A stretch of 59,833 nucleotides of DNA, taken from positions 1 through 59,833 of the forward strand of contig NZ_RCZG01000020.1 of the NCBI RefSeq assembly GCF_006439015.1, written 5' to 3'. Positions 40,988 to 49,323 of this stretch are shown here, one piece after another. The notes beneath the pieces are model-generated. The model did not search any database. It saw only the letters and a list, made by a program, of their open reading frames with translations, and was not told the origin of the DNA. The translations under genes and the position numbers were made by a program. The DNA is from Mycolicibacterium hodleri (lineage in GTDB: Bacteria > Actinomycetota > Actinomycetes > Mycobacteriales > Mycobacteriaceae). Within the stretch, counting starts at the first letter, position 1. Every line of letters starts with the position of its first letter.

Positions 40988-41281
40988 ATGACCGTGAACG
41001 CACCCAGCGCGACCGCGAAGATCCTGTATCGCCCCATCGGGCTGCTGGGTTCGGTCCTTGGTGGCCTCGTTGCCAGCGTGATCTTCAAGCAGGTGTGGAA
41101 GCACGCCGCACCGGGCGAGAAGTCCGATCCGCCAAAGCCATTGGAGACCAGTTACCCCTTCAGGGAGATCTTGGTAGCCGCCGCCATTCAGGGCGCGATC
41201 TACTCCGTCGTCAAGACGGTGATCGACCGCCAAGGTGCGCGGCTGTTCGAGAAGTGGTCCGGCGAATGGCCGGGAAGCTGA
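40988..41281 (+). CDS. DUF4235 membrane protein
   Basis: A 97-residue protein with two hydrophobic segments (PIGLLGSVLGGLVASVIFKQ, and ILVAAAIQGAIYSVVKTVID). This is the DUF4235 pattern found beside DUF3618 genes. The ATG follows AAGGAGAT. It is the third gene of the holin-like/DUF3618 set. Confidence 0.87.
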   Translation: MTVNAPSATAKILYRPIGLLGSVLGGLVASVIFKQVWKHAAPGEKSDPPKPLETSYPFREILVAAAIQGAIYSVVKTVIDRQGARLFEKWSGEWPGS

Positions 41282-41315
41282 CCATGCTCCGCCACATGGT
41301 CGTCCGGGAATGCCC

Positions 41316-42383
41316 ATGAGCGCCGACGAGACCTCGACCGACGAAACCATGAACAAGGAGCACGCTCCAGAGCCGGACGACCCCCGCAAGCCGGACTCAC
41401 CGACTGATCTGACCAAGCCGTCGGTCTTCTTCGTACTCCGCAAGACCGCCCGTGAGTTCGGCGGGGATCAATGCACCGATCTCGCTGCGGCGCTCACGTA
41501 TTACGCCGTCCTGTCAATCTTTCCCGCACTGGTGGTGGTGGTGTCGCTGCTCGGTGTCTTCGGTCAGGGCAAGCGCACCACTGATACGTTGCTGCAACTC
41601 GTCGGGGACCTCGGTCCCAGCTCGACGGTCGACACTCTCCGCGCCCCGATCGAACAACTCGTCGAATCCCCCTCAGCCGGTGTCGCTTTGCTCGTCGGCA
41701 TCCTCGGGGCGGTGTGGTCTGCCTCGGGCTACGTCGGCGCATTCGGCAGGGCCATGAACCGCATCTACGAGATCGAGGAGGGGCGCCCGGTGTGGAAGCT
41801 GCGGCCCCTGCAGCTTTTGATCACCCTCGGCGGCTTGGTCTTGGCGGCAATCGCGGCGTTCCTGCTCGCCGTCAGCGGGCCGGTCGCATCCGCGGTCGGT
41901 TCGGCGATCGGCGTCGGTGACGTCGCCGTCACCGCGTGGAGCATCGCGCGCTGGCCGGTCATCGTGATCCTCATGACCTTGGCGGTGGCGACGCTGTATT
42001 ACGCAACACCCAACGTGCAGCAACCGAAGTTCCGCTGGATGAGCGTCGGTGCGGGTGTGGCGATCCTGACCTGGATCCTCGCCTCCGTCGTCTTCGGTCT
42101 CTACGTCACGAATTTCGGCAGTTACAACAAGACCTACGGTGCGCTAGCGGGGGTGATCGTGTTCCTGCTGTGGCTGTGGATCACCAACCTCGCCTTGTTG
42201 TTCGGCGCCGAGCTTGACGCGGAGCTCGAACGCGGCCGCCAACTCCAGGCCGGGATTGCCGCCGAGGAAGACTTACAGCTGCCGCCCCGGGACACCCGCG
42301 TCGTCGACAAGACCAAGGCCAAGGACGAGCAGGACATCGCGCGTGGCCGCGAGTTGCGACGGTCCCGCGGCCGCCAGGAATGA
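41316..42383 (+). CDS. YihY/BrkB-family inner membrane protein
   Basis: A 355-residue protein. A polar N-terminus (~1-35) is followed by six membrane helices of the YihY/BrkB (formerly RNase BN) family; signatures are LAAALTYYAVLSIFPALVVV and YNKTYGALAGVIVFLLWLWI. The C-terminal tail is charged. The function is unsettled (transport or envelope integrity). I use the ATG at 41316, with GGGA six bases upstream. It probably belongs to the same stress operon as 40221-41281. Confidence 0.9.
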   Translation: MSADETSTDETMNKEHAPEPDDPRKPDSPTDLTKPSVFFVLRKTAREFGGDQCTDLAAALTYYAVLSIFPALVVVVSLLGVFGQGKRTTDTLLQLVGDLGPSSTVDTLRAPIEQLVESPSAGVALLVGILGAVWSASGYVGAFGRAMNRIYEIEEGRPVWKLRPLQLLITLGGLVLAAIAAFLLAVSGPVASAVGSAIGVGDVAVTAWSIARWPVIVILMTLAVATLYYATPNVQQPKFRWMSVGAGVAILTWILASVVFGLYVTNFGSYNKTYGALAGVIVFLLWLWITNLALLFGAELDAELERGRQLQAGIAAEEDLQLPPRDTRVVDKTKAKDEQDIARGRELRRSRGRQE

Positions 42384-42736
42384 TCACCGCCGTGGTGGTG
42401 CCCGCAACATCCCCATCGGGGCGCACCCCCAACGGTGCTGCGGGACACTGAAACAGTGTGTCCTACAGCATCGTCAGGGTGCCGCCAGCCACAAGGCGGA
42501 ACAGTTCTCAACGGCTCGTCCATAGCGCATGAGCGAAGGGCAGCATCACCACGGGCATTGTCGTCGACGGCCGTCCCGTTTCGGGTGCATCCTCGCAGAC
42601 CAATCAGCGGGCGGGGCTGTACTGGCGAGCTTGCGCGGGGGTGAAGTTTCGTCCGCGGCCGGCGTGGATATGAATCACGCGGGTCGCTCTAGCCCTCGGC
42701 GTCTCACGGTTCAACCAGCGCGGGTGAGGAGCACAT
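42384..42736. other. 353-base gap before the glycosyltransferase-sigma factor pair
   Basis: No supported gene, RNA or terminator. Short frames here are Arg/Ser/Gly-rich with no start signal. The promoter of the 42737 operon should lie in it; a GGGTGA at 42723-42728 is close to the start codon and has no good -35. Confidence 0.4.
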
Positions 42737-43492
42737 GTGGCCGCCTTCGACGTCGACGCGTCACTTCAGCACATCGTGGTGGTCATCCCGGCCCACGATG
42801 AACGCGAACGGTTGCCCCGGTGCGTGTCGAGGTTGGCCCACGCTGCTCGCCTCGTCGAGGTTCCCGTCACGGTGGTGGTGGTACTGGATGCGTGCACCGA
42901 CGGCTCCGCCGACGTGCTGCCCGGGCACGTTCGCACGGTGAGAATCACTTCCCGAAACGTCGGCGTAGCCCGGGCGGCCGGCTTTCGCGCCGTCGCCCTT
43001 AGAGCCGATGCCGGTACCTGGTTCGCGACCACCGACGCTGACTCCTGCGTGCCGATCACGTGGTTGGCCAAACAGGTGGCGCACTACCGCGCGGGGGTGG
43101 AAGTGGCCATCGGCACGGTGACGGTCGACTGGCGGGAACATTCCTCGGCGACCCGGCTGCACTACGACCAGCTCTACGCGGTCGGTGACGGTGACGTGCA
43201 TGGTCACGTACACGGGGCCAATCTGGGGATGCGAGCCGACACCTATTGGCAGGCAGGCGGATTTCGGTCACTGCCGTGCGAGGAGGACATCGACCTGGTG
43301 GACCGGTTCTCCGCGCGCGGAGCCGTAATCGCGTGGGACCCGCACAATCCGGTCCTGACCTCTGATCGTCGCCTGAGCCGTGCCCGCGGTGGATTCGGTG
43401 ACCATCTACGCTCCGTGGCCGCTGGCCGCCGGGCTCAGCATGAAATCGCCGCACCCGTTCTGGCGCGGCGGCACGATGAGTCAACCTGGTGA
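42737..43492 (+). CDS. family 2 glycosyltransferase
   Basis: A 251-residue GT-A fold glycosyltransferase. It has the nucleotide-binding strand VVVIPAHDERERLPRCVSRL, the acidic motif TDADSCVP (DxD type) and the EEDIDLVDRF catalytic-acid motif near residue 178. There is no membrane helix. The likely product is a sugar transfer in envelope or osmolyte synthesis, but donor and acceptor are unknown. The GTG at 42737 has GAGGAG upstream. It overlaps the sigma factor gene by four bases. Confidence 0.85.
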   Translation: MAAFDVDASLQHIVVVIPAHDERERLPRCVSRLAHAARLVEVPVTVVVVLDACTDGSADVLPGHVRTVRITSRNVGVARAAGFRAVALRADAGTWFATTDADSCVPITWLAKQVAHYRAGVEVAIGTVTVDWREHSSATRLHYDQLYAVGDGDVHGHVHGANLGMRADTYWQAGGFRSLPCEEDIDLVDRFSARGAVIAWDPHNPVLTSDRRLSRARGGFGDHLRSVAAGRRAQHEIAAPVLARRHDESTW

Positions 43493-44274
43493 CCACGACG
43501 GCGACGGGCAAGGCGTCCAGGGACCTCGACGAGTACGCCGACGTGCTAGCCATGTTCACCGAGTTGCAGCGAACGGGCAGCTCATCTGCTCAGGCGGCTC
43601 GGCAGCGAGAACGCATCATCAACCGGTGTCTGGGCTTGGCCGACCGGATTGCGCGCCATTTCGGCGGCCGCGGCGAGGACATCGAGGACCTGGTGCAGGT
43701 CGCCAGGTTGGGTCTGGTGAAGGCCGTCGACAGGTTCGACCCCGCCATGGGCTCGAACTTCGTGGCGTTCGCCGTGCCCACCATGATGGGTGAGGTGCGA
43801 CGGCACTTCCGTGATACTGGCTGGTCGATGCACGTCCCGCGTCGACTCAAGGACCGACACGCCACCATGACACGGGCAAGGACGGAATTGATGCAGTCAC
43901 TGGGGCGGGCGCCCACCGCTAGCGAACTCGCCGAACATCTCGACATGAGTCGCGAGGACGTCGTGGAGAGCATGCTGGCCGCCGATGCCTACCGGGTGCA
44001 CTCGATCGACGCACCCGTTGCCAGCGGCGGTGCGGCACCACGGAAGGTCTCCGACACCGTCGGCCACGTCGACCCCGCGTTCGACCTGATCACCGACCGG
44101 GAGACGGTCGGTCCGCTGCTCGTGGCCCTACCGGAACGGCAGCGCACCGTGCTCTACCTGCGGTTCTTCGACTCCATGACGCAGAGCCAGATCGCCGAAC
44201 GCATTGGTGTGTCGCAGATGCAGGTGTCACGCATTCTAGAGAAGACGCTACGCGATCTGCGCGACCAACTGTAA
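43489..44274 (+). CDS. SigF/SigB-family RNA polymerase sigma factor
   Basis: A 261-residue group 3 sigma-70 factor. Region 2 includes LADRIARHFGGRGEDIEDLV and GSNFVAFAVPTMMGEVRRHF (-10 recognition). Region 3 covers ~110-180. Region 4 has SQIAERIGVSQMQVSRILEK (-35 HTH). It resembles mycobacterial SigF and streptomycete SigB-like factors, which are held by RsbW-type anti-sigma factors. No anti-sigma gene adjoins it, but STAS and RsbW-like proteins are encoded nearby. GTG start overlapping the glycosyltransferase (GTGA). Confidence 0.9.
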   Translation: MTTTATGKASRDLDEYADVLAMFTELQRTGSSSAQAARQRERIINRCLGLADRIARHFGGRGEDIEDLVQVARLGLVKAVDRFDPAMGSNFVAFAVPTMMGEVRRHFRDTGWSMHVPRRLKDRHATMTRARTELMQSLGRAPTASELAEHLDMSREDVVESMLAADAYRVHSIDAPVASGGAAPRKVSDTVGHVDPAFDLITDRETVGPLLVALPERQRTVLYLRFFDSMTQSQIAERIGVSQMQVSRILEKTLRDLRDQL

Positions 44275-44687
44275 CGCTCGCTGTCGCACGCTTCGCCAGA
44301 TGCAGCGTACGGCCAATCGACGTGCAGCCCACATCCCGTCATCAACGACGGGTTTGGTTGCCAATTTGGAATTGGTCGGCGATGTGGGGCGGGCGCTGCT
44401 GCTTAACACGAGGATTGGGTCCCTGATCGCCTACGGAAAGACGTTCGGCGCAATCTCGTCGCAGTCCACCGCTGTCGAAGGTAATGCCCTCGGGGATGGG
44501 ACAGAAACACGTGCGGGGCGTTCGGAACGATGTTGAACCAAGTGGCCAGTATCTACCACTCTTTGCGGCCACCATCCCACAGGGGACCGGAACTGCGGCA
44601 GTGCGTTCCGTCGCGCCGCGCGACCTACCCGCGCGGCTGATAGGGATGGGCGTCCCCGGTCAGGCTGCGCTGTGGTCGCCGTGGTCG
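44275..44687. other. ~410-base gap downstream of the sigma factor
   Basis: No protein-like frame, RNA or clear terminator was recognised. The minus-strand frame that enters it from the brnA pseudogene has lost sense and is treated as decay. Confidence 0.45.
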
Positions 44688-44894
44688 AGCTTTCAGCGAT
44701 CCAAACCTTGATGAGTGTTTGCCGGGTGACACCGAGGCGGGTGGCTTCGCGGTCCAGTTCGGCGATCATCCATGCCGGAAAGTCGCATTGACGCGGCGGT
44801 GCTCCTCGCCGGGGTGCCGCGCCCTTGCAGTATCCAGAACGGCGGACATGTCCTCGCCGGCGTCGAACCGCCTGTCGAACTCTTCAGCCTCCAT
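44688..44894 (-). pseudogene. BrnA-type (CopG) antitoxin, frameshifted
   Basis: From the ATG at 44894 the first frame reads MEAEEFDRRFDAGEDMSAVL and on to RRVNATF. It then runs into a stop. One base later in frame, the rest of the antitoxin appears: AWMIAELDREATRLGVTRQT then LIKVWIAES, the ribbon-helix-helix typical of BrnA/CopG. One base is missing at the GG of 44777-44778. The start overlaps the BrnT end, as in intact brnTA operons. Confidence 0.7.
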
Positions 44895-45145
44895 ATATTG
44901 CGACCTCGCCCTCTCTGGAGCGGCGTACCGAGATGATCTGGACGTAGTGGTGTCGGTACGTGATTACTGCTGACCAGCATTGGCCAGCGGCCTCACCGAT
45001 CACAATCCACCTCGACTCGTCGTCGTACGTGCAGGAACTTAAATTCGGCATGGATCTCGCCACATGGCTTGAGTCGCAGCGTAATCGATGCCGTGCTTGG
45101 CCAAGTTTGCCGCGTTTTCGACGGATCGAACTCGAACTCGAGCAT
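44884..45145 (-). pseudogene. BrnT-type toxin, multiply frameshifted
   Basis: Three frames together give a BrnT RNase. MLEFEFDPSK starts at 45145, ANLAKHGIDYAATQAMWRDP follows in a second frame and ends in TAA, and DDESRWIVIGEAAGQCWSAV then YVQIISVRRSREGEVAIYGG come in a third. The typical HG and Arg-Arg-Ser motifs of the toxin are recognisable. At least two frame breaks make it non-functional. It precedes the brnA pseudogene; the module is a relic toxin-antitoxin pair. Confidence 0.7.
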
Positions 45146-45677
45146 GTTTAGAGATCATGCCGTAATTAGACCGAAGCCCAGGTTCGTCGCAATTCCACGC
45201 TGACGTAATCGATAGGTCCTTGGCTCAGGCTTGTCAATGCTAGACGTGCTAGCACCCGCGTTCTCGTAAAGATGCGTCTCGGGCTTGGTCCGTGATGGAC
45301 GCAATGCTGATCGACCTATCGCGGTGCATGGGCATTTCTGCGCTGCGCGCGTCTGGCGCGCCTCAAGGTCGGGAATGACCGTGCGTGCCACCAAATGGCA
45401 GCATGCGTCGCGCAGCTTGCGTTCGCGGTCGACGTGCTCGCCCTTGTTCTGTCGGCGAGTGACGATGATCTTCGCGAACTCAAGACGCGGATCTGGGCGC
45501 AGTTTGACCCTTATACGGTCGTCTTCAGCCGGGTAACGCCTTTGACTAATCCTTCGTCGGTTCGGCGACGGCGTGACGTCACCGACAGTGGAGGCACGTC
45601 CGCGCTCTCGAGACCACCCGTCATAGGTCGCACACCTTCCCGAAACTCGCGTGATCCACAAGTCTCCTGGGTGCGAA
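45146..45677. other. ~530-base gap without a convincing gene
   Basis: Two long frames cross this stretch (minus 45155-45661 and plus 45395-45736). Neither has a ribosome-binding site or recognisable motif. Part of the plus frame (SASDDDLRELKTRIWAQFDP) looks protein-like and may be another remnant beside the decayed BrnTA. Confidence 0.4.
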
Positions 45678-46133
45678 TCACCCGGCTTGCACGTCGCCGC
45701 GCCACCCGCCGGTTGCGCGGCCGCGGTCCTCGATGAAGTCCTTGAACCGGTCGAGGTCCGATTGCACCTGTCGGTCGTCGAATTTCAGCGCCGATCCGGC
45801 CTTCTCCACGAAACCTTCGGGCTCCCAGTCGATTTGGGCAGTCACCTTGGTGGTGGTGTCACCCAGTCGGTGGAAGGTGATGACCCCGGCATGGGTGGTG
45901 CCGTCGGTGCTCTTCCAGGCGACGCGTTCCTCAGGGTGCTGTTCGGTGATCTCGGTGTCGAATTCGCGGGTCACCCCGCCGATGCTGGTGACCCAGTGGG
46001 TGTGGGTGTCATCGGTTTGGGTGATCTCATCGACCCCGCCCATGAATTCGGGGAACGACTCGAACTGTGTCCACTGGTCATACACCGCCGCAATGGGTGC
46101 CTCCACGTCGACGGATTTGGTCACTGACGCCAT
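45678..46133 (-). CDS. SRPBCC-family (polyketide cyclase/dehydrase-like) protein
   Basis: A 151-residue START/Bet v1-like protein. Its pattern is KSVDVEAPIAAVYDQWTQFE at the N-terminus, FMGGVDEITQ and a long C-terminal helix. In actinobacteria this subgroup is usually a stress-induced protein of unknown ligand. The ATG at 46133 has AGGAGG six bases upstream. A good SigF-type promoter lies 48 bases before the start. Confidence 0.87.
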   Translation of the reverse strand: MASVTKSVDVEAPIAAVYDQWTQFESFPEFMGGVDEITQTDDTHTHWVTSIGGVTREFDTEITEQHPEERVAWKSTDGTTHAGVITFHRLGDTTTKVTAQIDWEPEGFVEKAGSALKFDDRQVQSDLDRFKDFIEDRGRATGGWRGDVQAG

Positions 46134-46180
46134 CGTTGCCTCCTCATGAGTCGGAAAATGAATCTCGCAATTAAGGAGCA

Positions 46181-46206
46181 TTTCCCGCTCGTCGCCCCGG
46201 GAAACC
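46181..46206 (-). promoter_or_regulatory. SigF-type promoter of the SRPBCC gene
   Basis: On the minus strand, GGTTT (46206-46202), 15 bases, then GGGAAA (46186-46181) matches the mycobacterial SigF consensus GGTTT-N15-17-GGGTA with one difference. It is upstream of the gene starting at 46133. This is the best SigF-like site found in the window. Confidence 0.5.
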
Positions 46207-46330
46207 AGCGATCAATGAGGAGATGATCTGCCCTCACCACCGAAGGCCAGAATTGTCTCGGTCGGCTGCTCGCGGTGACGACACCCCCTCAGCACAACCT
46301 TCGCGGTCGGCGGCCAAGGGCCGCAACGAC

Positions 46331-46753
46331 TTAGCGTGCGCCGTGACGCCGCAGTGCCGAGGAGAGGGCGTCGCAGTCGGCCACGGTGATGGTGAGGTTG
46401 GGGTGGCGGAGCACGCCGATCGGCTCGATACCGCGAAACGGCACCCTGGCCTCGATGAAGACACCTCGGTCACCGTTGGTCGCAAAGGTGAGTCCTCGAT
46501 CGCCGAACGTGAGATGGGGCGGACCGGCCGTCTTCACGAACCCATACGGGCCGGTGATGGACACATTGGTGATGTGTTGCAGCAATATCTCGGTCCGCCA
46601 GGGACCGAACCGCGCCACTAGTCGGTCATCGCCAAGCTGGACGTCGCAGGTCGACGGTGTGACACCAAAGGGAAAGGCGGCGAGCTGATAGGACCTGGCG
46701 AAGCGAAAGGCGAAGCAGTGGTCAACCATCCTGGGCAGGTACCCCGCCGCCAT
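46331..46753 (-). CDS. conserved hypothetical protein of mycobacterial type
   Basis: A 140-residue beta-rich protein (VDHCFAFRFARSYQLAAFPF, LVARFGPWRTEILLQHITNV, FGDRGLTFATNGDRGVFIEA). The alternation of strands suggests a PH-like or lipocalin-like barrel; no enzyme motif is visible. The ATG at 46753 is used; a TTG three codons earlier is possible. It follows the STAS gene on the same strand. Confidence 0.72.
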   Translation of the reverse strand: MAAGYLPRMVDHCFAFRFARSYQLAAFPFGVTPSTCDVQLGDDRLVARFGPWRTEILLQHITNVSITGPYGFVKTAGPPHLTFGDRGLTFATNGDRGVFIEARVPFRGIEPIGVLRHPNLTITVADCDALSSALRRHGAR

Positions 46754-46819
46754 GGCTGACAACCAACCGCGGTCGTGATCGGCCTTCCCGCAGGTGTTTG
46801 GGGCGGCCCCCGCCCCGAA

Positions 46820-47089
46820 CTACCGAGATTCGAAGAGGTCGAGCAGGTCGAGGTTTTTGAGCACCGACTCCACGGGTCCGCTCCGGGCACCATGCAGGTA
46901 GAGGGGGACCTCGGACGCGGCGGCCATGCCGGTTGCCAGCAACAGAGCGTTGGCGCCCGGTAGGTCAATCACGGTGACCGCCGACACGTCGATCATCACC
47001 TGCGGTGGGTACCGACGGAGTTCGTCGGTGATCAGCAACGTCAGATTGGCGGCGGTCTGACTGAGCAGCTCTCCCGTGACGTTAACCAC
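46820..47089 (-). CDS. STAS-domain protein, possibly frameshifted at its start
   Basis: An 89-residue STAS-like protein (LRRYPPQVMIDVSAVTVIDL and the helix LPGANALLLATGMAAASEVP). The usual phospho-Ser/Thr position is occupied by a Leu-Pro, so it may not be phosphorylated. The GTG at 47089 begins mid-domain. Upstream, another GTG at 47162 with GGAGGG four bases before it reads MTGIAVLVAARP. A one-base change near 47131-47150 would join it to PAVKVRHEPCGDVVV and this frame, giving a full STAS domain of ~113 residues. Confidence 0.65.
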   Translation of the reverse strand: MVNVTGELLSQTAANLTLLITDELRRYPPQVMIDVSAVTVIDLPGANALLLATGMAAASEVPLYLHGARSGPVESVLKNLDLLDLFESR

Positions 47090-47223
47090 GACGTCCCCAC
47101 ACGGCTCGTGACGTACCTTGACTGCCGGGCCGGGCGGCGACGAGGACGGCTATGCCGGTCACGAAACCCTCCTATGGCGAATGAATGGACGATGCGGGCA
47201 GGGAGCCGCTGATCGCTCGAGGG

Positions 47224-48162
47224 TCAGTGACCAGGTCCGGACCGGGGGCCGGGCTGCGGGTACCCGGGGTGTTGGCCAGGCTGCGGGTAACCCGACTGTG
47301 GGTCGGGTTGCGGGTACCCGGACTGTGGGCCCGATTGCGGGTATCCGGGCTGGGAGTATCCGGGTGCGGGTTGGCCGGACTGCTGGTAGTCATACGGCGG
47401 TGGCGGGGTGGGCTGTTGGTAGGTCGGCTCGGAATAGTTTGACGACGCCCCGACCTGGCCGGTATGCCGCGGAGCGCCGGGGGTGTCGTTAGAACGCACC
47501 TTGTCGGCGATGTTACGGCGTTCCTCGTCGGCCTTGGTCAGGTAGTTCTCCCACCGTCCCTGCATTGGTTTGATCAATCCGCCGCCTACGCCGACGATGA
47601 GGATGCCGCCGACGGTGCCCAGGATGGCCACCAGTACCGGCAACGTGACGGTCAGCGCGATGCCCACCTGGTTGAGTGCGGCGATGACGCCCAGACCCAG
47701 GATGAAGATGCTGGCGAGGTTGGCCAGCATCCGGCCGTAGGACAGCCCACTGAGGCTGTTGGACAACAGGTCTCGCACCGCTGCGGCGATAGCCGAGGCC
47801 ACCACCACGATGACCAGTGCGACGAACAGCTTGGGCAGGAAGGCGATCACCCCGGAGAGCAGGACGCTGATCGGGTTGGGACCAAACACCCCGAACGCCA
47901 GTTGCAGCACGAACAGCACTAACGCGTAGTAGACGATCTTGCCCGCGATCGAAGAGGCGTCGTACTGGCTGTTGGCCAGGGCGCGTTTGACCCCACCGCG
48001 TTCTACGGCCCGGTCGAATCCCACCCGCTCCAGGATCTTGTCCACAGCCGTGGAGATCAGCTTCGCCACGATCAACCCGATGATCAGGATCAACAGGAAC
48101 GCCACCAGCTTCGGGGCGAAGGTGAGGACCTCCCGCCACATGTCGTTCAACGCATCCCGCAT
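47224..48162 (-). CDS. small-conductance mechanosensitive-channel-like TM-helix protein with Pro-Gly-Tyr repeat tail
   Basis: A 312-residue membrane protein. Conserved TM_helix segments (LVAFLLILIIGLIVAKLIST, KIVYYALVLFVLQLAFGVFG, FLPKLFVALVIVVVASAIAA, FILGLGVIAALNQVGIALTV, TVTLPVLVAILGTVGGILIV) are as in MscS-related proteins, but the MscS beta domain is missing. The cytosolic tail (~225-312) is repetitive (GYPQPGP-like units). The ATG at 48162 is used; reading further upstream gives low-quality sequence. It precedes the STAS gene on the same strand. Confidence 0.82.
   Translation of the reverse strand: MRDALNDMWREVLTFAPKLVAFLLILIIGLIVAKLISTAVDKILERVGFDRAVERGGVKRALANSQYDASSIAGKIVYYALVLFVLQLAFGVFGPNPISVLLSGVIAFLPKLFVALVIVVVASAIAAAVRDLLSNSLSGLSYGRMLANLASIFILGLGVIAALNQVGIALTVTLPVLVAILGTVGGILIVGVGGGLIKPMQGRWENYLTKADEERRNIADKVRSNDTPGAPRHTGQVGASSNYSEPTYQQPTPPPPYDYQQSGQPAPGYSQPGYPQSGPQSGYPQPDPQSGYPQPGQHPGYPQPGPRSGPGH
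47230..47400 (-). repeat. in-frame GYPQxGP-type tandem repeats
   Basis: The last ~55 codons of the channel-like gene consist of imperfect repeats of Gly-Tyr-Pro-Gln/Ser-Pro-Gly units encoded by a variable ~24-30-base unit (GGGTACCCGGG... motifs at ~47258, 47310 and 47338). Such tails are often disordered and may bind partners or polymerise. Confidence 0.7.
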
Positions 48163-48280
48163 GACGCCACCATTCTCGGTTCGGGAAGATCCGACCGGCC
48201 CAGACCTCCGTTGAAGCTGCAAGTACCCGCTGCGCGGCCAACCTAACGCGGCCACCGCAGCCGATTCATGAACCGCGTCC

Positions 48281-48305
48281 GCTTGGTCAGCCCGTAACCG
48301 GGTAC
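48281..48305 (+). promoter_or_regulatory. SigF-type promoter candidate before 48352
   Basis: GCTT (48281-48284), 15 bases, GGGTAC (48300-48305) resembles GTTT-N15-17-GGGTA. It lies 46 bases before the ATG at 48352. Confidence 0.35.
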
Positions 48306-48351
48306 TCCCACCGAACACCACACAACGACGTGCAGTGATGAGGAGATCGTG

Positions 48352-48780
48352 ATGGCCACACCGACGAAGTCCGACGCAAAGACCGCCACCCCCCGCAAGA
48401 GCAGCCGCTCCGCACAGAGACCAAAACGGAGCGGGGCGTCGAAGTCGTCCCGAACGACGACGGCGCCACCTCCCGCTCGAACCACTGGCCGTCATGGGAA
48501 GGGTTCGACTAGCCGGCGATCCTCGACCCGCACCGCGGCCAAGGTCAAGACGACGTCGTCGACGTCCGCGCCTCCAGCGGCCAGCGTGGCCGCCGCGCAA
48601 AGGGTGCTGCGTACCGTTGAGCGGCGCGAGAACACCCTTCATACCGCGCTGAAGAGGCACAAGAAGGCCGCTAAGGCGTTGACGAAGGACGTCACTGCAC
48701 ACCGTGCCACGGTGAAAGACCTCAAGGCTGATCTCAAGAAAATTCGCAAGACCCGGGAGTCGGTCAGCGCTCAGCTGTAA
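48352..48780 (+). CDS. basic Lys/Arg/Ser/Thr-rich protein with coiled coil
   Basis: A 142-residue protein. The first ~75 residues are basic and low in complexity (KTATPRKSSRSAQRPKRSGA), as in histone-like tails. The rest forms a heptad-like helix (RTVERRENTLHTALKRHKKA, HRATVKDLKADLKKIRKTRE). It may bind nucleic acid or cell-envelope polymers; no family can be named. The ATG follows AGGAG by six bases. Confidence 0.72.
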   Translation: MATPTKSDAKTATPRKSSRSAQRPKRSGASKSSRTTTAPPPARTTGRHGKGSTSRRSSTRTAAKVKTTSSTSAPPAASVAAAQRVLRTVERRENTLHTALKRHKKAAKALTKDVTAHRATVKDLKADLKKIRKTRESVSAQL

Positions 48781-49122
48781 GCGGCGGCACACAAGTGGGA
48801 CCAGTGTCGCGTGCTCTCAACGAGCCGACCGAGTGAGGCAAAGTGTCCAAGCCCCACGACGCGCCGTTCCACAGGTGCCCGATGATACGCGGCGGCCTAG
48901 AAGCTCGTTGCTGCCGCGCGTCCCATCTGAGCGGGGCCGAGGTCGATCGCGTCTACGTCCACATTGTTGTGGGGGACCACGTTTGACGTCGTCGCAGCAT
49001 TGCTGACCTGCAATCGCGCGCGACCACGTCGCCCTCGGCCACGACCGAACCGCCTTCGTCGACACGTGGTTGGACGGCTAGCGCGGCCACAAGGCCGCAC
49101 CCCGACCACTCCTGGGTGTCGA
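48781..49122. other. 342-base gap without a supported gene
   Basis: No coding frame with a start signal, no RNA gene and no hairpin terminator was recognised between the basic protein and the small genes at 49123. Confidence 0.4.
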
Positions 49123-49323
49123 ATGAACGGAGGTCAGAACGGGTACCGATTCGAGATGACCTCAGACGATGCAGCCGACCTCGACGACGTGATGGTGCCC
49201 ACCGAACAGGTGCACCCAGACCATCGGGAACACGCCAAAGAGGCCAAACATGTCAGCGAGGAGCGGCGTACACAACACGAACTCGACATCGTCAATGCTG
49301 AGCGACCCGCTGATCATGGCTGA
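49123..49323 (+). CDS. small acidic hypothetical protein
   Basis: A 66-residue acidic/polar protein (SDDAADLDDVMVPTEQVHPD and ERRTQHELDIVNAERPAD), probably disordered or helical. No ribosome-binding site is clear; an ATG at 49156 is an alternative start. The stop overlaps the following small membrane protein, which suggests coupling. No family recognised. Confidence 0.5.
   Translation: MNGGQNGYRFEMTSDDAADLDDVMVPTEQVHPDHREHAKEAKHVSEERRTQHELDIVNAERPADHG

Noticed and set aside
44431..44769. 112-codon minus-strand frame taken as an intact gene
   Set aside because: Only its first ~27 codons make sense, and they are the C-terminal half of the BrnA relic; the rest is decayed sequence.
45155..45661. 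168-codon minus-strand frame in the gap after BrnTA
   Set aside because: No ribosome-binding site, Arg/Cys-rich, no recognisable motif, and a competing frame on the other strand.
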